A stretch of DNA of 64,000 nucleotides from Nymphaea colorata. Its lineage: Eukaryota > Streptophyta > Magnoliopsida > Nymphaeales > Nymphaeaceae. The notes beneath the pieces were generated by a model. That model made no database searches. It was not told the origin of the DNA and saw only the letters and a program-made list of their open reading frames with translations. Positions 22,527 to 35,408 of this stretch are shown piece after piece. A program made the translations under genes and the position numbers. Every line of letters starts with the position of its first letter. The stretch's first letter is position 1. The stretch covers positions 4,952,268 to 5,016,267 of the forward strand of contig NC_045144.1 in the NCBI RefSeq assembly GCF_008831285.2, given 5' to 3'.

Positions 22527-22863
22527 TAGGGCAGGGATAAAACTAAAACTAAACCGCTGAGAACAGATGGTTTACAACTTTTGCACCAACCATATTGATA
22601 TGATCTAAAGAAGGCTTTAATGAAATATGCATATTAAGTTAATTATTCTTTTGAGTCAAATAGTGTTTTCATAGCAATTGAAAAAACAATTACTTTTATA
22701 ACATCAAAATTTTACTAGTACAAAAACTAATATTTTTTGGAAAAACAACTTCTATTAAGACTTCTTTTATGACTAATTAGTATTTACAGAAATGGTAGGA
22801 TGTCCATATTTTGTTTAAATACATTTTAATAAAAAATTCAGCCGCCATATCACTTTCTCTCTC

Positions 22864-22947
<84 letters not shown>

Positions 22948-23018
22948 GAGAGAGAGAAACAAAGAGACAAAGAGAGAGATTAGTAGAAACTAGATGCTTA
23001 GGTCAGGGATAACCAGAC
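22527..23018. repeat. Interspersed repeat R, copy 2, with (TA)n(GA)n core
   Basis: The left end is aactagggcagggataaaac and the right end gatgcttaggtcagggataa. It is the inverse of copies 17,655-17,965 and 42,241-42,474 over most of its length. A (TA)n run at 22,866-22,910 passes directly into a (GA)n run at 22,911-22,958. Confidence 0.6.
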
Positions 23019-23949
23019 CTTTTATTTTTTTGTTAAAAATGATTTTTATATAAAATATAAACATATTAATATATTTATAAAAACATGCTTTGATTTAAGT
23101 TGTTTTAGGAAAAATGTAGATTCTATTTGTCGTCAAAATGTTGATGTTATGAGGGCCATTCATTTTTTTCTTATTATAAGAACATACTTACAGCCTAACA
23201 AATGATCAACTTAACATATGTTTTGCATTAACCTATTTTTGAGATCATATCAGTGCAATTAAATTGCAAAAAAAAGACATAAACATCAAGATTAAAACAC
23301 CTATTGTCTACAAATCTCTCTCTCTCTCTCTCAATTATCTTCAACAGGGATGTTCTCGTGCTAAGCAAAAAGACTGTTAAAAACTATTTTTACCAACTTC
23401 TTTCTGGTTCGCCAACTCGTAGCAGGATTCCCTCACAAGGTAACCTCTAGGCTCCCTACTGGGCTGATGGAGACTCGTCGCCATTGCTAAATTGCTAAAA
23501 AGGCTTGCAACACTCACATGGCAGTTGTAGAAATAACAATCCCTCTAGGCACCACATTGTTTAGACGGTTGCTTAGAAAGGAAAGGCTGTAGGTTTTCTT
23601 TTTTGTAAACTAACTCTAATTTGGTTTCGCCTACTGTCTTTCTATTTGGGGCATTAATTTTACTATATCCGTGTCACTCATCGGTTCCACCTTTCACTTT
23701 TAATCTTTTCTACGAGAACAATAAAAAAGTAACAACATACAGCATGGGTAATAACTATAGCACTGACAGTTTCAACACTTAGATGTTAAACTATGACATT
23801 TGTAAGTGACTGAGTTTGTAATGGAAAAGCTATTGCGATATAAAATGTTTCAGTTATACAATGGTAAAGTTTGTCTCAATAATTTACTTGTCACAGTAAA
23901 TCTGAATTGAGGTATCTATGAATGTTTAAGACAAAGAAGATGGCTTCCC
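23019..23949. other. Non-coding stretch
   Basis: AT-rich DNA with a short (CT)n tract at 23,316-23,332. No gene recognised. Confidence 0.4.
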
Positions 23950-24425
23950 TGAATTTTTTGAAGTTCCTCATGTTCTACATTCATGTGGCAAATGCCAACA
24001 CCTCCAAGAGAAAAACATTTAGGGGCCATTTCTATACCTGTAATGGGGTTTGTGTTTCAAACCCACTTTGAGGGCATTTAGACGACAGTTATGGCATGTT
24101 TCTTCACAATGGTTGGCGTGCATTTGTTGAGCATCATTCTTTACATTTCGGGGACTTTCTTGTTTTCTGATATGATGGTGATATGGAATTTGATGTTAAA
24201 ATATTTGATAGAAGTGGATGTGAGAAAATTTGTTTCAAACCAATTCAAATGAATGACAAGAAATTCATCCCGTGTAATCCAAAGAAGAGTGTCTCTCAAT
24301 CGGATGGTTATATGTGCGACCCTGAACTATCAAGAAGTGAATGTGCTGAGGAGGTTGCCCAGGACAGTTGTCGAAGGTCGAGGGAAAAATGTAATTCTTT
24401 CACGAATTTTGTAGTTAAGTTATAA
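23950..24425 (+). pseudogene. B3/REM-type DNA-binding domain pseudogene fragment
   Basis: The frame 24,081-24,240 reads like the second half of a plant B3 domain of the REM class: GMFLHNGWRAFVEHHSL, then GDFLVF, a stop (TGA 24,168-24,170) where Arg is usual, then YDGDMEFDVKIFDRSGCEK. The preceding 120 bases (PEFFEV..., near 23,955) look like the start of the domain but with shifts of frame. An open tail continues to 24,425 (Ser/Glu-rich, no domain seen). B3 proteins are transcription factors; this copy is broken. Confidence 0.6.
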
Positions 24426-26074
24426 GTTTAAAGTAATTAAAAGCTGTTAAACTTCTGCTTCATCTATATCTGTAATTTGAAACCATATGTTATTATATGT
24501 CATTTATGATACTGTAAAAAATCGCAAGGTACATTAAGAAAAAAGGATAAAACAAAGAAAGAAATGAAACGACAGAAGGGGAAGTGAAAGTGAACCATGT
24601 CAGAAGAAAGTTCCCCGTTCTAAGTAAGTGAAGCTTCATACCAGATTCGCCAAATTTCTACCAAATGGGAATCTGATTGGGATTTGGACTCATCCTGTCA
24701 GGTTCTCATACGTAGATTGAATGCTGATTAAACATTTATACCTATCCTATACACTTGTTGGATTTGATCTTGAACTAAACATTAAGGATGCCAGCATTTC
24801 CACCTCATTGTCAGTCGTATGGATAATTAAGATTTTACATGTTTGTAGTTCCAAATTATCTAATTGGATACTAACAAGAATGAACATTCTATTGCTGATT
24901 AGAGACTAACAAGAAACTATGTGACCGTAGCAACTGGTGGTTCACATGCACTTGCCAGATTGCTGATTGGAGACTAACAAGAATGAGCATTTTACTGCTG
25001 ATTGGAGACTAACAAGAAACTATGTGACCGTAGCAACTGGTGGTTCCACATTAAAAAAGTCGGATGTTCAGAGAACAGAATTGTACTCCTGCCAACTTGA
25101 AAAAGGAGATGATTCCGCTCTTACACAAACTTGAAAGATTAACATCCCAACTTGTTTTTCTGTGCTGGATTATCTAGGAAAATGCAAGAATGTCTAATAA
25201 GCCAACGGATAATGAAGAAAACTAGAAATCAAGAAGATTCAAGTAGTACTTCTCATCCAGCTGCTAAGCACTGACAATTCTCATCTAATCTCCAAGGATT
25301 TAGCGCACATTCATATATGCAAATCCCAACAAAGCTGCTGAGTTTTTGTGATTACTCATGTCCTCTGTGCTAGAAGTAAATAAGTGCAGAAGTTCAGAGA
25401 ACTTGTGGCAGCTACTTGGAGATTTTTAATGTCTATTTTGGATGGCCGCATTTCACAACCATCCATTTTTGAATCACCTGAAAATCCTATAAGCAAGTAA
25501 AGTTCCAGCATATTGCATGTAAGAATTAATCCTAATGAAATCAATCTGCATGTATATCTGAACTGAACTACATGATTAATTAATTTTAGTTAATAGAACA
25601 TGTATCTATGAGAATTTATAGCTTACACATTGGCTTGCATATATGAGCTTTTCTTGATCCTGATTAGGATTTAGGCGTCAATCATTCATGCATAAGATCT
25701 GTTGCCATTATCATAATCATAATCACATAGACAATAATTTACTGTATAATGAAAATCATTCACTCCCAACTATCCTCCTCATCGATCGACAAGAACTTGT
25801 TTGATTATTAGTATTACACACAACTCGAATGAACCCAAGCAAATTGGCTCATCCATTCACCGGCAACGTTTACACTTCTAAACGTTTCTACGATGAAGTG
25901 TTTCACCATGGACAAGCTCATGTTAGTTCCATCTCTTAGAATTAAGTGCCACGGGAATGAGTCAGCCTACAGCAGTGTTGCTTCATGAACGTGTACTGAT
26001 TTTATTTGCTAATACATATCAAGAGCTATTTTTTGGTTGAACAGAGTTGCAGCAGAGAGCCATGCTCTCTCGAC
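24426..26074. other. Non-coding stretch with a 103-bp tandem duplication
   Basis: No gene recognised. The segment containing ctaacaagaatgaacatt and aactatgtgaccgtagcaac occurs twice at 24,864-25,048 with a period of 103 bp and few differences. Confidence 0.55.
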
Positions 26075-26383
26075 TCAACCAACTTGAACACCAACTGAAT
26101 TTTCCTTTTTTCCTTTGCACTTTGTCTCTCCTTCATCATGTGAAGCCAGAGACTCCTGAAGCATGCGTCCAAAAGAAGCTTTAGCAGGATCTCCAGATGA
26201 CAATTGAGTAGGAAGCTCAGCAATAAGTTGCTCCATCTCTTTTCCTTTCCCTCACAACACGATGTACAGTCCCAAGATGATAAATCCAGCAGCAAGCACA
26301 CTGAAACCACAATTAGATCGTACATTAAAAAGTTTGGTGGGTCATATCAGATGTTATCAGGTATGAATTGTTGCTCTAACTCC

Positions 26384-26986
26384 TGTTGTGGAGGAGCTCG
26401 TGGAAACGTGTGTAAGTGTGAGTGCGTGAAGGAGCTCATGGGTACGTGAGTTCCATCGGTTCCAAATCATGGGTAGGTAAAAAAAATGGAGAAATTGGTG
26501 AGAGTGAAAAGTGGAGACGTGAGGAGAACTTGTGAATGTGTGTGCGGTTCCCAAGATCATGGGTGATGGAGAAAATGGTGCGAGACTTGAGGGCTGAAAT
26601 GAAGGAGATCATGAGAGTGACCAGCGGTTACTAAGTTGAGGGCTGAAATGGAGGAGATAATGGAATGACCAGCAGTTATTAGCGTGAGGATCAAGTTTTT
26701 GTTTTTCTATATATAGTTGTTAGAGAAAGTTGAATGAAGTACACCCAAAAGAAGAAAGAAATTTTTTTCCCTTAAACCACTTCCCTCTACTCGTGAAGTC
26801 CCCTCTCGTTCTTTACTCTCTCTCTCCTGTCGTTTCCTTACTCTCTCTCTCCCTTGCCATGTACTCTTTGCCTTGTCGCACTCTGCATCCCTCTCCTTGG
26901 TGTGTTGCAGCCTACAGTCACCTCTCCTCATTTTGCCGTTACCAAAAGGGAGGTGAATGAGTATGAATCAAGGGAGTGCGCCAACA
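26384..26986 (+). repeat. 5' LTR of the truncated Copia element
   Basis: 603 bp with TGTTG/CAACA ends and a TATA-like box (tatatatag at about 26,707-26,715). The right boundary is set by the adjacent primer-binding site; the left is set by the matching inverted end and is less certain because no second LTR exists to compare. Confidence 0.6.
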
Positions 26987-27000
26987 TTTGGTATCAGAGC

Positions 27001-27814
27001 TTCCAGGTTGTATGCCAAAGCTCCCTCGATTCAAGCCTATGTCGATCATCACAAACGAGGCAGTGCGGGAGACGAGGCAGCGCGGGAGATTGTCAGTGAG
27101 ACGTTCCAGTATCCGCTGCTCATGACGACCAACTACACCAGCTGGGTGATTAGGGTCCAAGCCATGATAGAAGATCAAGGCGTCTGGAAGGCAATCGAGC
27201 CGACGGCCAGTGTGGCTGTCGACACAAGGAAGGACAAGAAGGCGAGGTCGCATCTTCTCCAAGCCCTCCCAGAGGATCTCCTAATGCAAGTGGCAAAGAA
27301 GGCGACGATGAAGGAGGTTTGGGATTGCCTCAAGACGAGATTCGTCGGGGCAGATCGCGTGAGGAATGCGCGCTTGCAAACCTTGAAGAGTGACTTTGAT
27401 GCCATGAGAATGTAGGAAGGAGAGACGTTAGATCAGTATGCGGGCAGACTCACCAGCATGTCCGTCAAGTATGCCAACTTGGGGGGAACCCTGAGCGACG
27501 CCGCCTTGGTGAAGAAGCTGTTTGATACTATTCCAAATCGGTTTCTCAGCGTAATCGCCGGCATAGAGTAGTTTTGCGACCTCGACACTATGTTGTTTGA
27601 AGAGGCTGTGGGACGACTCAAGACCTACGAAGAACGCTCGCATCCCCGAGCATTTGGTACCGGTGGCAACGGTGATGCTCAACTACTTCTCACTCAGGCT
27701 GAGTGGGAGGCACGACAGAAGAGAAGCGGCGGCGACCCATCATTGACCCAAAAGGAGAGGACTCACGGGGAAGGAGCGTGTTTGCATCCCAAAATTTTAT
27801 TGGTTTTGGAGTGA
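27001..27814 (+). pseudogene. Copia gag polyprotein fragment, two stops
   Basis: One continuous reading frame with features of the plant Copia gag (UBN2-type) domain: YPLLMTTNYTSWVIRVQAMI, the KAKSHLLQALPED-like stretch and KEVWDCLKTRFVGADRVRNARL. It is interrupted by TAG at 27,413-27,415 and TAG at 27,569-27,571 and ends at TGA 27,812. No frameshift is needed. The zinc knuckle is not reached, so gag is truncated. The open frame also extends leftwards to 26,957 through the LTR end and PBS, which is read-through and not a start. Confidence 0.75.
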
Positions 27815-27815
27815 T

Positions 27816-28825
27816 TCAAAAAAATTGAGTTTTGTTTGGAAATAAGAAAGAAAAGGGACTCGCCCGTCGGTATGAGGATCGACCGTTCCCGGCGCCTTTA
27901 CCCGGGAAAATCAACCCAAGGGCTATGTTTATCATTGATGCATTTCGTTTTAACTTAAACATCTTTTTGATTCTATATGCGGTGTAGAAAATATTGAAAG
28001 TTTGATGTTTCAAACTTTTGAAAAGATTCTTGAAGAGTTGCTTGACAATGTGAAATGTTTTGAAGAAAAAGTGTAACTAGTAAATATCATTTGAAAAACT
28101 TGTGAAATCATTTTGAAATCACTTTAGTGTTACCACTTATCTAGAGCTCCATCCCATCTTGCTTAAGTTCTTTTGGAGAGGTGCTTGTGATCATAAGTGA
28201 ATAAAGTGGGTGAGAATGCATGGATGCATTTATCCTATATGATTGAAAGAATATAAAACATTCCTACCACAACATTCATCTAAAGTCATTCCTACCACAA
28301 CATACATCTAAGATTTCGTTGTTATAATTATTATATATAAGAAGGAAAAGTTTTTTTTTTTTGAAAAGGGATAGGGATTGTAGACCATCAAGCATGATTC
28401 CAATATTGGGTCATTACTTGGTTTGTGGTCTTAATGAAGTTGGTAAATGGAAAGTTCGTGAGAGGAGAATATTAAAAAGAATACAAGAGATAAAACACTC
28501 TTATGAAAAGATAGAGAGAGAAATAGAGAAAGACATGCATACATGTGTACATACCATCACATATACACATATATGAAAGCTTAAGAGAAAAAGATGTATT
28601 GATTTGAAGAGAAAGAGAGATTTTAAAGGAAAAGAAAATATCATATGTATATATGAGTATGAGAAACTTTATAAGAGAAGATATTTGTCTTGTAAAGATG
28701 AATAAATATTTGAAAGAAAAGAAACGGAACACATGTACATACGTATTCATGCACATATGAAAATTTATAAAATGGAAAGTGAAAGCAAGTAGAGAGTTAA
28801 ATGAGAAAGGGAGGAAAAAAGGCAT
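27816..28825. other. AT-rich non-coding stretch
   Basis: Purine-rich on the plus strand (many 'gagaaa' words from 28,450 to 28,800). No gene recognised; open frames here are composition effects. Confidence 0.5.
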
Positions 28826-29339
28826 ACAACGTAGAGGCAGTGATAGATTAACATCCCAACGGATCTTCCATGCAGATGCATCTCTCTCAGTAATGGCTGC
28901 AATGCATGTGCACTAGACGGCTGCAATCAGATTGAGTAATGCAGTGCTCGTATACGGGTGTGGGTAACTCTCTCTCATTTTCGCATGTCATTAGAGATCA
29001 ATTTAATTAAACAATTATGTTAATTAATTCTATTCTTGTTAGAAGAAAAAGTGGAAGATAATTGATTTGGTGGATATGCTTAAGGGAGTAGTAATTTAGT
29101 ACCTGGATGATGAACCATATGGCTATGCACAAAGTGCTGGCTGAGCCAAGAGCGAGCCCAGCGCTAGGTTGCCCAGCTCCGGTGACCCTGCATGCAGGCG
29201 CAGCAGGTGGGCATGAATGGACCAGAGCTGGAGTCCTGCGCCCTTGCAGAAGGTTAGTAGCGCAGCTCCAGCCATCCCTATGAAGGTCCCAATCACCTTC
29301 GCCTGGCATGCTCGGCTCCTCATTTGTAGATTCTCCAAT

Positions 29340-30708
29340 GTGTTTCAAATCATGGCCCCATTCTGCTCAGAACACCATGCATAAACCAAAACTAAAACAA
29401 ACTTCATATAAAGCATATGAAGGTTCAAATGTTTTACATTTGGATGCTTTTAGTATGTAACTGTTTCGTGAATCTGCCTAAAACAAATTGTTTTATTTAC
29501 CAAACGAGCCCTGATAGTTCTACAATGTTATATTATAATCTCATATCACTTTATTTTTCAAAATTTTATCAATTTAAAACATTTCTCAATTGTTCTAAAA
29601 AATAGGAAATAATAAAAAACTTGTATCTTGGGGCAGAACATATGTAACCTAAGAATTTTTTTTCCAATTTTTCTGTTGTTGTTTTTTTTTTTTTTTATTT
29701 TGGGAGGTTGGATGAATGTGCTTAGCTTCGGACCAAGAAGCTGATCTGGGATCCTAGTTTTTATATGAGAACCATGATGGCATTTGTTTACTTCGAATTT
29801 CAGATAAGATCACTAAGAGGTTTTGGCCACACACCAAGGATCAGAGCTGGTAGGCAACCAGTCTTTGTACAAAGACAACCATAAGCCTAACAAGACATTG
29901 GGTTTGGAATAGTGCAACCAAACTCGGTGTTCGACACGTTACCAACTAAGGGGGGTTTGGCCTCGTTTATGGGCTCCCTTGTACCTATGCAACCCTGTCC
30001 ACAGGGGAGTCTACCTCTCTGCTTCAGCCCAGAACTGGTTATGCAGCTCTGAGATTTATGGCTTTTACGGTCGCTTTACTTTTGATCATGATCACAGCAA
30101 GGCTTAGAACTCGTCGAATACAAGAATAAAATAAGACGTTAAAACTTGTTTACCCTCCTTAACTTTATTTGCATTTTCTTTTCATGCTTTCTGAATCATG
30201 CAGTCTCTGTATCAGCCACCACCATCTCTCTCTCTCTCTCTCTATCTATTTTCAGCCACTGCTACCTCTATCTGTCCTCCTCTACACCATGTGCTGCATC
30301 ATCAAATGCTCTCTTCTACCTGTTTCAGAAAACCCACCAGCCAAGTTGGTTTTTTCTTCTTATTTAACTTTTAAAGAAAAGATTTAAAAAAAGTGGCTGT
30401 TCTCCAGCCAACTCGGAGAAAACCCGATCCCACAGTACAACAAGCCACTAGTACAAACCCAATCCCTATAATTTCCTTGTCGTTACTCCGAGAAATATTT
30501 ATTAATAAAAAACCTAAATAACCCACAAAGGAATCGAATTATTTGGATTTTAGTGCCGTGTCAAGAAGCCTTAACAAGGGGGTGGGGGTGGAAAAGAAAA
30601 TTTGAAAGGAAATTACTATATTGGTGAGACGAAAAAAAAATCAAGACAAAAAGAAAGAAAAAAAAAAAACGAAAGGAAAAACTTAGCTAGGTGTAGCAAA
30701 GTTGATGA
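29340..30708. other. Non-coding stretch before duplication S2
   Basis: No WAT1 exon and no other gene recognised. There is a (CT)n tract at 30,225-30,243 and A-rich sequence at 30,636-30,672 just before the left boundary of S2. Confidence 0.5.
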
Positions 30709-30778
30709 CTGAATAGAAAGGTGTGTTTTGGGAGATCGGCAGTGAACACTAGCATGGATTTTACATGTATCGGCTTAC

Positions 30779-30984
30779 CTTTCTAAGAAGAAGGCAATAG
30801 GGCAAATAAAGGCAGAGCAAAAAATGTAGCGGTAAGTGATGAGCATGAGGAGGCTCATCCCTCGGTCTACTGCTAGCTTGTAGAGGACTTTCATTCCGGC
30901 CAACGCCACTTGCACCACCACCATGGCCACCGCCGGCATCGCCGCTTTCACTCCATTACTACAGCTTGTCAACTTTTCTTCCAT
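30779..30984 (-). pseudogene. WAT1-A': orphan exon 1 of a WAT1 gene
   Basis: 206 nt, the same length and phase as exon 1 of WAT1-A, with the donor GTAAGCC kept. It starts MEEKLTSCSNGVKAAM and differs from A at a few residues. The following exons are not present before WAT1-E, whose remaining exons are of another subgroup. The duplication end at about 30,709 lies in what was intron 1. Confidence 0.85.
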
Positions 30985-31325
30985 TTACTAGTACTACTAC
31001 AACTGGCTCTTCTTCTTCTTCTTCTTCTTCAAGGAAGAATTGGAAGATGGAAGGATTGCTTCAGCCTAAGTACAATACATATAGGCTTATAAGTGTTCTT
31101 CTAACTCCTAATTGGTTGATGCAGGTCCCTTTAATAGATGGCTCCATGGAACCAGATCTCCACTCCCAATTGCATTCTATATGCAACGACAGATTCAGTA
31201 AAGAATCGATCAAGTAGTGTTGTTAAAGTTTATTCATGTAATTGCTACATATTCTCTCATAAATTGATGGAAGACTGCAATCCAGTAGAATTGCTTTCGA
31301 GTGCTGAAATCTAACTTGTATAGGT

Positions 31326-31505
31326 AGGGGCGGAGTTAAGATTTTTTCATTACAGGAGCTAAACTATAGTTTCAAAATTTTAACAAGGGTTGAAATATAT
31401 TTTTTCAATTTTTTTTTTTATATACATTGAACTGAATTGAAATTTACATATAAATTTTTGAATGCTTTAAAATTTGAATGGGCCAAGGCCCCTGCCTCTG
31501 CTCCT
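31326..31505. mobile_element. Small MITE-like element, S2 copy
   Basis: Same element and position as 2,920-3,097: aggggcggag at the left, ctctgctcct at the right. The left end here is the better preserved of the two. Confidence 0.5.
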
Positions 31506-34494
31506 GTGAATATGCAACTAATAGTACGTAGAGACGGAAAAGTAAAAAAACATAGCATTTACGTTGTTGTAAAAATAAAAGCCGTGCGTGTTATTAACTT
31601 GTAAAGAGCATGATTTTTTGAGGGTTAGTAGGAAAAATATTTCATCCTATCTCCAGGCTTGACAACCGATCCACACTTCTTTGATCTCTGTAGGAAATCA
31701 TTTACTTGCTTTCAGTACTACCTTAGATGATGCGCTCGCTATGTTTTAACTTGTATATTGGTGATCCTCTTTTTGTAGAAAAAGCAGTTGATTCCGTAGG
31801 AACTCGAAATGAAGACTAGCAGCCTACATAGCCCCTTCTCTGTCTGTCGCACTAACCCCTTCATGGATAGTGTGACTTTTTTAAAAACCCATTTGAACTA
31901 TGACGAATTTATCAGTAGAAATTAATGAAGCAATGGTTAAAATATGAGACTGCTTCCAATTATACTCATATATGTATTATATACGTACATATGTATTTCT
32001 ATAATTAAAGGCACTTGTTTCATTTGAGAAGTATTTCAGTCTTTTGAAAAAAAAACTTTATTTCCATATTTTCAACTTTATCTCCACCATTTCATCTACT
32101 TAGAATCAACGGGTTGTATCATTCTCATTAAATATGGTATATAAAGGCATAGTAACTACTTATTTTCAATAATAAACACATTTTTTATGTTAAGTTTTAG
32201 TTTTCAAAACACATCGATCACATCTTGATCATGCTTTATTGTTAAAGAATGACCTGAAAATTTGAGTTTGAAGTAGAGGGTTCCAAATCTAACTTTCCTC
32301 TTGTAAATCTGTTTTTTGTTTTTCAAAGAGCCAAATTGTCATTTTGTCACTTTTTTTAAGTTTTTACCAGAAGGTCTATTTTATCCTTTTTTTTTAAGTT
32401 TTTACCAGAAGGGCTAATAGCTGTTGGGTACTGTTTGACAAATACAAACAAAAACATATGGAAGAACAGCAGTAACAACAATCCTGTAAAGCAGGAATCT
32501 TTTTTTTAAAAACATATAAAAACTTTAAAATGAAGATAGAATGGAAGCACAATTAATTAGAACTTGACTGACTTTCCTCAACTTACTTAGAACTTTTAGG
32601 GCATAGTTAAGTAAATTGGTTCTCCCTTACTGTTATTTAGGGTTACAACCATGTAGGATCAATGACAACAAAATAAAAGATAAACAATACTATGTGACAC
32701 ATACATGACATCTCTGTATTGGCCAATGTACCGAATCAGTTTGGACTACAATTAATTTGATACAAATCGATCAATTCAAGCCACTTTTTACAACACTGCT
32801 AGAGATCAGCATCATTTTCAAGGCGGCCTCTCATTAATATTTGTCTAAGAAGGTATACATTATAAGCTGCCTCAGGGGTGTAACATAGCTGGTCGAACAT
32901 GCAAGCAAACATATATAAGGTATGTTGCATTTCAATTCCTGTGGGTACTATTCTCCTAAACTGTTAAAAGGTAGAATCATGACACTCAAATTGAAGGGTG
33001 TACCATACACACCTAGGTCGTAACACAGAACAAAACCCCAGAGGCAAGGAAAATGAGAAAGGGAAGGAAGGGGGGGGGGGGGGTGGTGGTGGTGGTGGAT
33101 TTGGTTCTTCTTTAAGCAGTGGGTTGTTAACCTCATGCTCATTTGAAGAAAGTATGGTATGTGTTACAAACTTAAAACGAATCTGAAGAGCTTAATTTGA
33201 CACTTTTTCACAAAGTATCAAAGAACCACTTTGCAATGGATAGCTAATTTACAGTCACAACCATCAAATGGGAGACAGCGATTCCTGCATAATTAAAGGG
33301 CCATCATAATGCTGAACATAAGAACATAATCTAATTTTATGCTTTGTCATGACCCTGCATTCAATTTATGCTATTTTATTTGTTCCAAATAATTAAACAA
33401 TAACAATGGAAAATATTTTACATCATGACATGTGGCGACCGGTAAATTGAACTTGTCATCAATTTGATTCGAATCGGCCTATTCAAGCAGATTTTCGAGC
33501 CCTGTGGAAGATTATCATTCCTTTTTCGTGGTGATTGGTTGGTTCCTGATCCTATCCTCCACTGATAGCTACGTGAACCATTCTTTTCTATTTAATTTAA
33601 ACGCACAGGTACTCTTGACAGGAATAAACCCCTGGAAACACGTCCCTAATAAAGAATATGATGCTTGAAGAACCCAACTATAAAGTAAGCATCAAACAAT
33701 AAACTCCCATTATTCAAATGCCTTAGGTCACATCCATATAGCCAAAATTGAAAAAAAAATGCTAAAATTAAAATAACCCATACTATGCAAAGCATCTAGT
33801 GTGGGTGTGTGTATGTTTACACACACAGACACACACACACACACACGAGACCACTTGGGTAAGCGACAAAAACCAGACCCATTAAAACTAATTATTAAAG
33901 TTTTTTTTTCAATCTAACCTTATGGATATGATCTTAGTGATTTTGAGAAAACAGTATATTAAATTTTTTAGTCACTTTTTTACTTTAATAATGGTTTTTC
34001 AATAATCTAAAAATGAATTTTGATATTAGAAAGTTCAATATTTTGACAAAAGTAACTTGAATTGAAGCATAATTTACATTAAATTAGTGTTTACAAACAC
34101 ATTATTTGGTTCACATTTTGTTTAAAACACTTTTTAACACAAATTTAAGAAGTCTGCTTGTTGTCCTTACCCATTTTGTCGGATATTATATATATATATT
34201 CGAAGGATCAGTTTCAACAGTAAAACCTCAGAAACGGAAAATCCAAACCAGTGTATATGCTCATTTGCTCTTCGAAATGTGGTCAATCGATTCAGATTCA
34301 ATATCCAGTGACATCCTTGGACATGGACAGACTAGATTTCTCTGTGTGCATATATGTGATTGCAAACAAGATATTGGCTCATTTATAACCCTTGTTTAGC
34401 ATCACTTTCCTTACATGCTAGTGCTTAATGCAGGACTCTTCTTAAGTGCATGGAAAAACTGGCTGTGAGAGCTGCATGCTCCTGACTCAATTAG
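31506..34494. other. Intergenic spacer between WAT1-A' and WAT1-C
   Basis: Matches 3,098-5,580 apart from the 604-bp insertion at 32,653-33,256. No gene recognised. A (CA)n-type tract is at about 33,820-33,846. Confidence 0.55.
32653..33256. mobile_element. 604-bp insertion with 8-bp flanking repeat
   Basis: S1 has the uninterrupted site (ttacaaccatcaaatgg near 4,233). S2 has acaaccat at 32,645-32,652, then 604 bp of extra DNA, then acaaccat again at 33,257-33,264. An 8-bp duplication is typical of hAT elements, but no inverted ends were recognised at gtaggatcaatg or aatttacagtc. The insert includes a (GGT)n and G-run tract around 33,070-33,100. No coding frame. Confidence 0.6.
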
Positions 34495-35316
34495 CTACAA
34501 CTGAACACTGTCTATCTGATCTTCTTTTATGCTGTGCTCTGGCACTTGATTTGCACCAATGCCTGCACCTGCCGGGTTCGAGTGCAACCCATCTGAATCC
34601 AGTTTAGTTGCTTCTCCAGCAGATCTGTGTGCCTGAAGCTGGACAAGTTCCTTCACCTCTTTCCCTTTGCCCCACAGCACAGTGTACAGTCCCAAGATGA
34701 TCAATCCAGCACCAACCACACTGAAACCACAAGGTGTTTCTGCTTACTGTATATCGTTTCAAATTTCCATTCTGCATCTTTGTAACTTTATGTTATTGGA
34801 ATGTTCCATATATTATATATAACTGGAAACAAATAATATAATATATAAATGTACATTATATATACTGTCTTGGTAATGAATAAGAAAGTTTCATTTTATT
34901 TCCAACCTTTAAGGGTGTTTTGAGTGCTATTTTACCTTCCTAGATGAAGAGCCTCATCAAGAAATATGGACCCAAAAAAGGCAACAATGACAAGGGACAA
35001 GGGGTTGAAAGCTGAGACAAACAGTGGTCCTCTCATCTGAATAGCCCATGACATGAGAGCCACAACCAAACCTGATACCAGTATGCCCTGCAAGCTCATA
35101 GAAAAAAGAAAAAGAAAATGTCACCAATCCTTACACATGCAACATCTAGTGACCACTTTGGACAATCTTAATAATCATAAAGTTCCAGAACATGTGTATA
35201 TATATATATATATATAACCGTACTCAATCAACTGGTATCATGGAACGCACCATTTGAGACTGTTTTTAGCACCATAAAATATAAAAAAATCACCCAACAT
35301 AGCGGTTGGTCGGTTA

Positions 35317-35408
<92 letters not shown>

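Larger units (their letters stand above)
26384..27815 (+). mobile_element. Truncated Ty1/Copia element: 5' LTR, PBS and gag
   Basis: The LTR is taken as 26,384-26,986, starting TGTTG and ending CAACA (5-bp inverted ends). Two bases later comes tggtatcagagc (26,989-27,000), the initiator tRNA-Met primer site. A Copia-type gag frame follows to 27,814. Protease, integrase, reverse transcriptase and 3' LTR are absent; the sequence after 27,815 is unrelated AT-rich DNA. It lies between exons 7 and 5 of WAT1-E, in the place of exon 6. Confidence 0.7.
26075..29339 (-). pseudogene. WAT1-E: broken WAT1-related gene, exons 4, 5 and 7
   Basis: Exon 4 (29,103-29,339) is 237 nt instead of 238, and a 1-nt deletion splits the frame near the 'LGSLLA' residues. 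Its acceptor AG has become AC. Exon 5 (about 28,830-28,984) has TAG at 28,913-28,915 where the G copy has CAG, and its acceptor AG is lost. Exon 7 (26,075-26,300) has the normal 226-nt length but TGA at 26,252-26,254 replaces the Trp of the LWGKGK motif. Exon 6 is missing; a truncated Copia element lies in that interval. Exons 1-3 are not found to the right. By residues (MENLQMRSRACQAKVIGTF) it belongs with the G subgroup rather than B/C. Confidence 0.85.

Noticed and set aside
29007-29348. 113-codon minus-strand frame as a separate gene
   Set aside because: It is WAT1-E exon 4 read in the frame downstream of its one-base deletion, continued into the intron.
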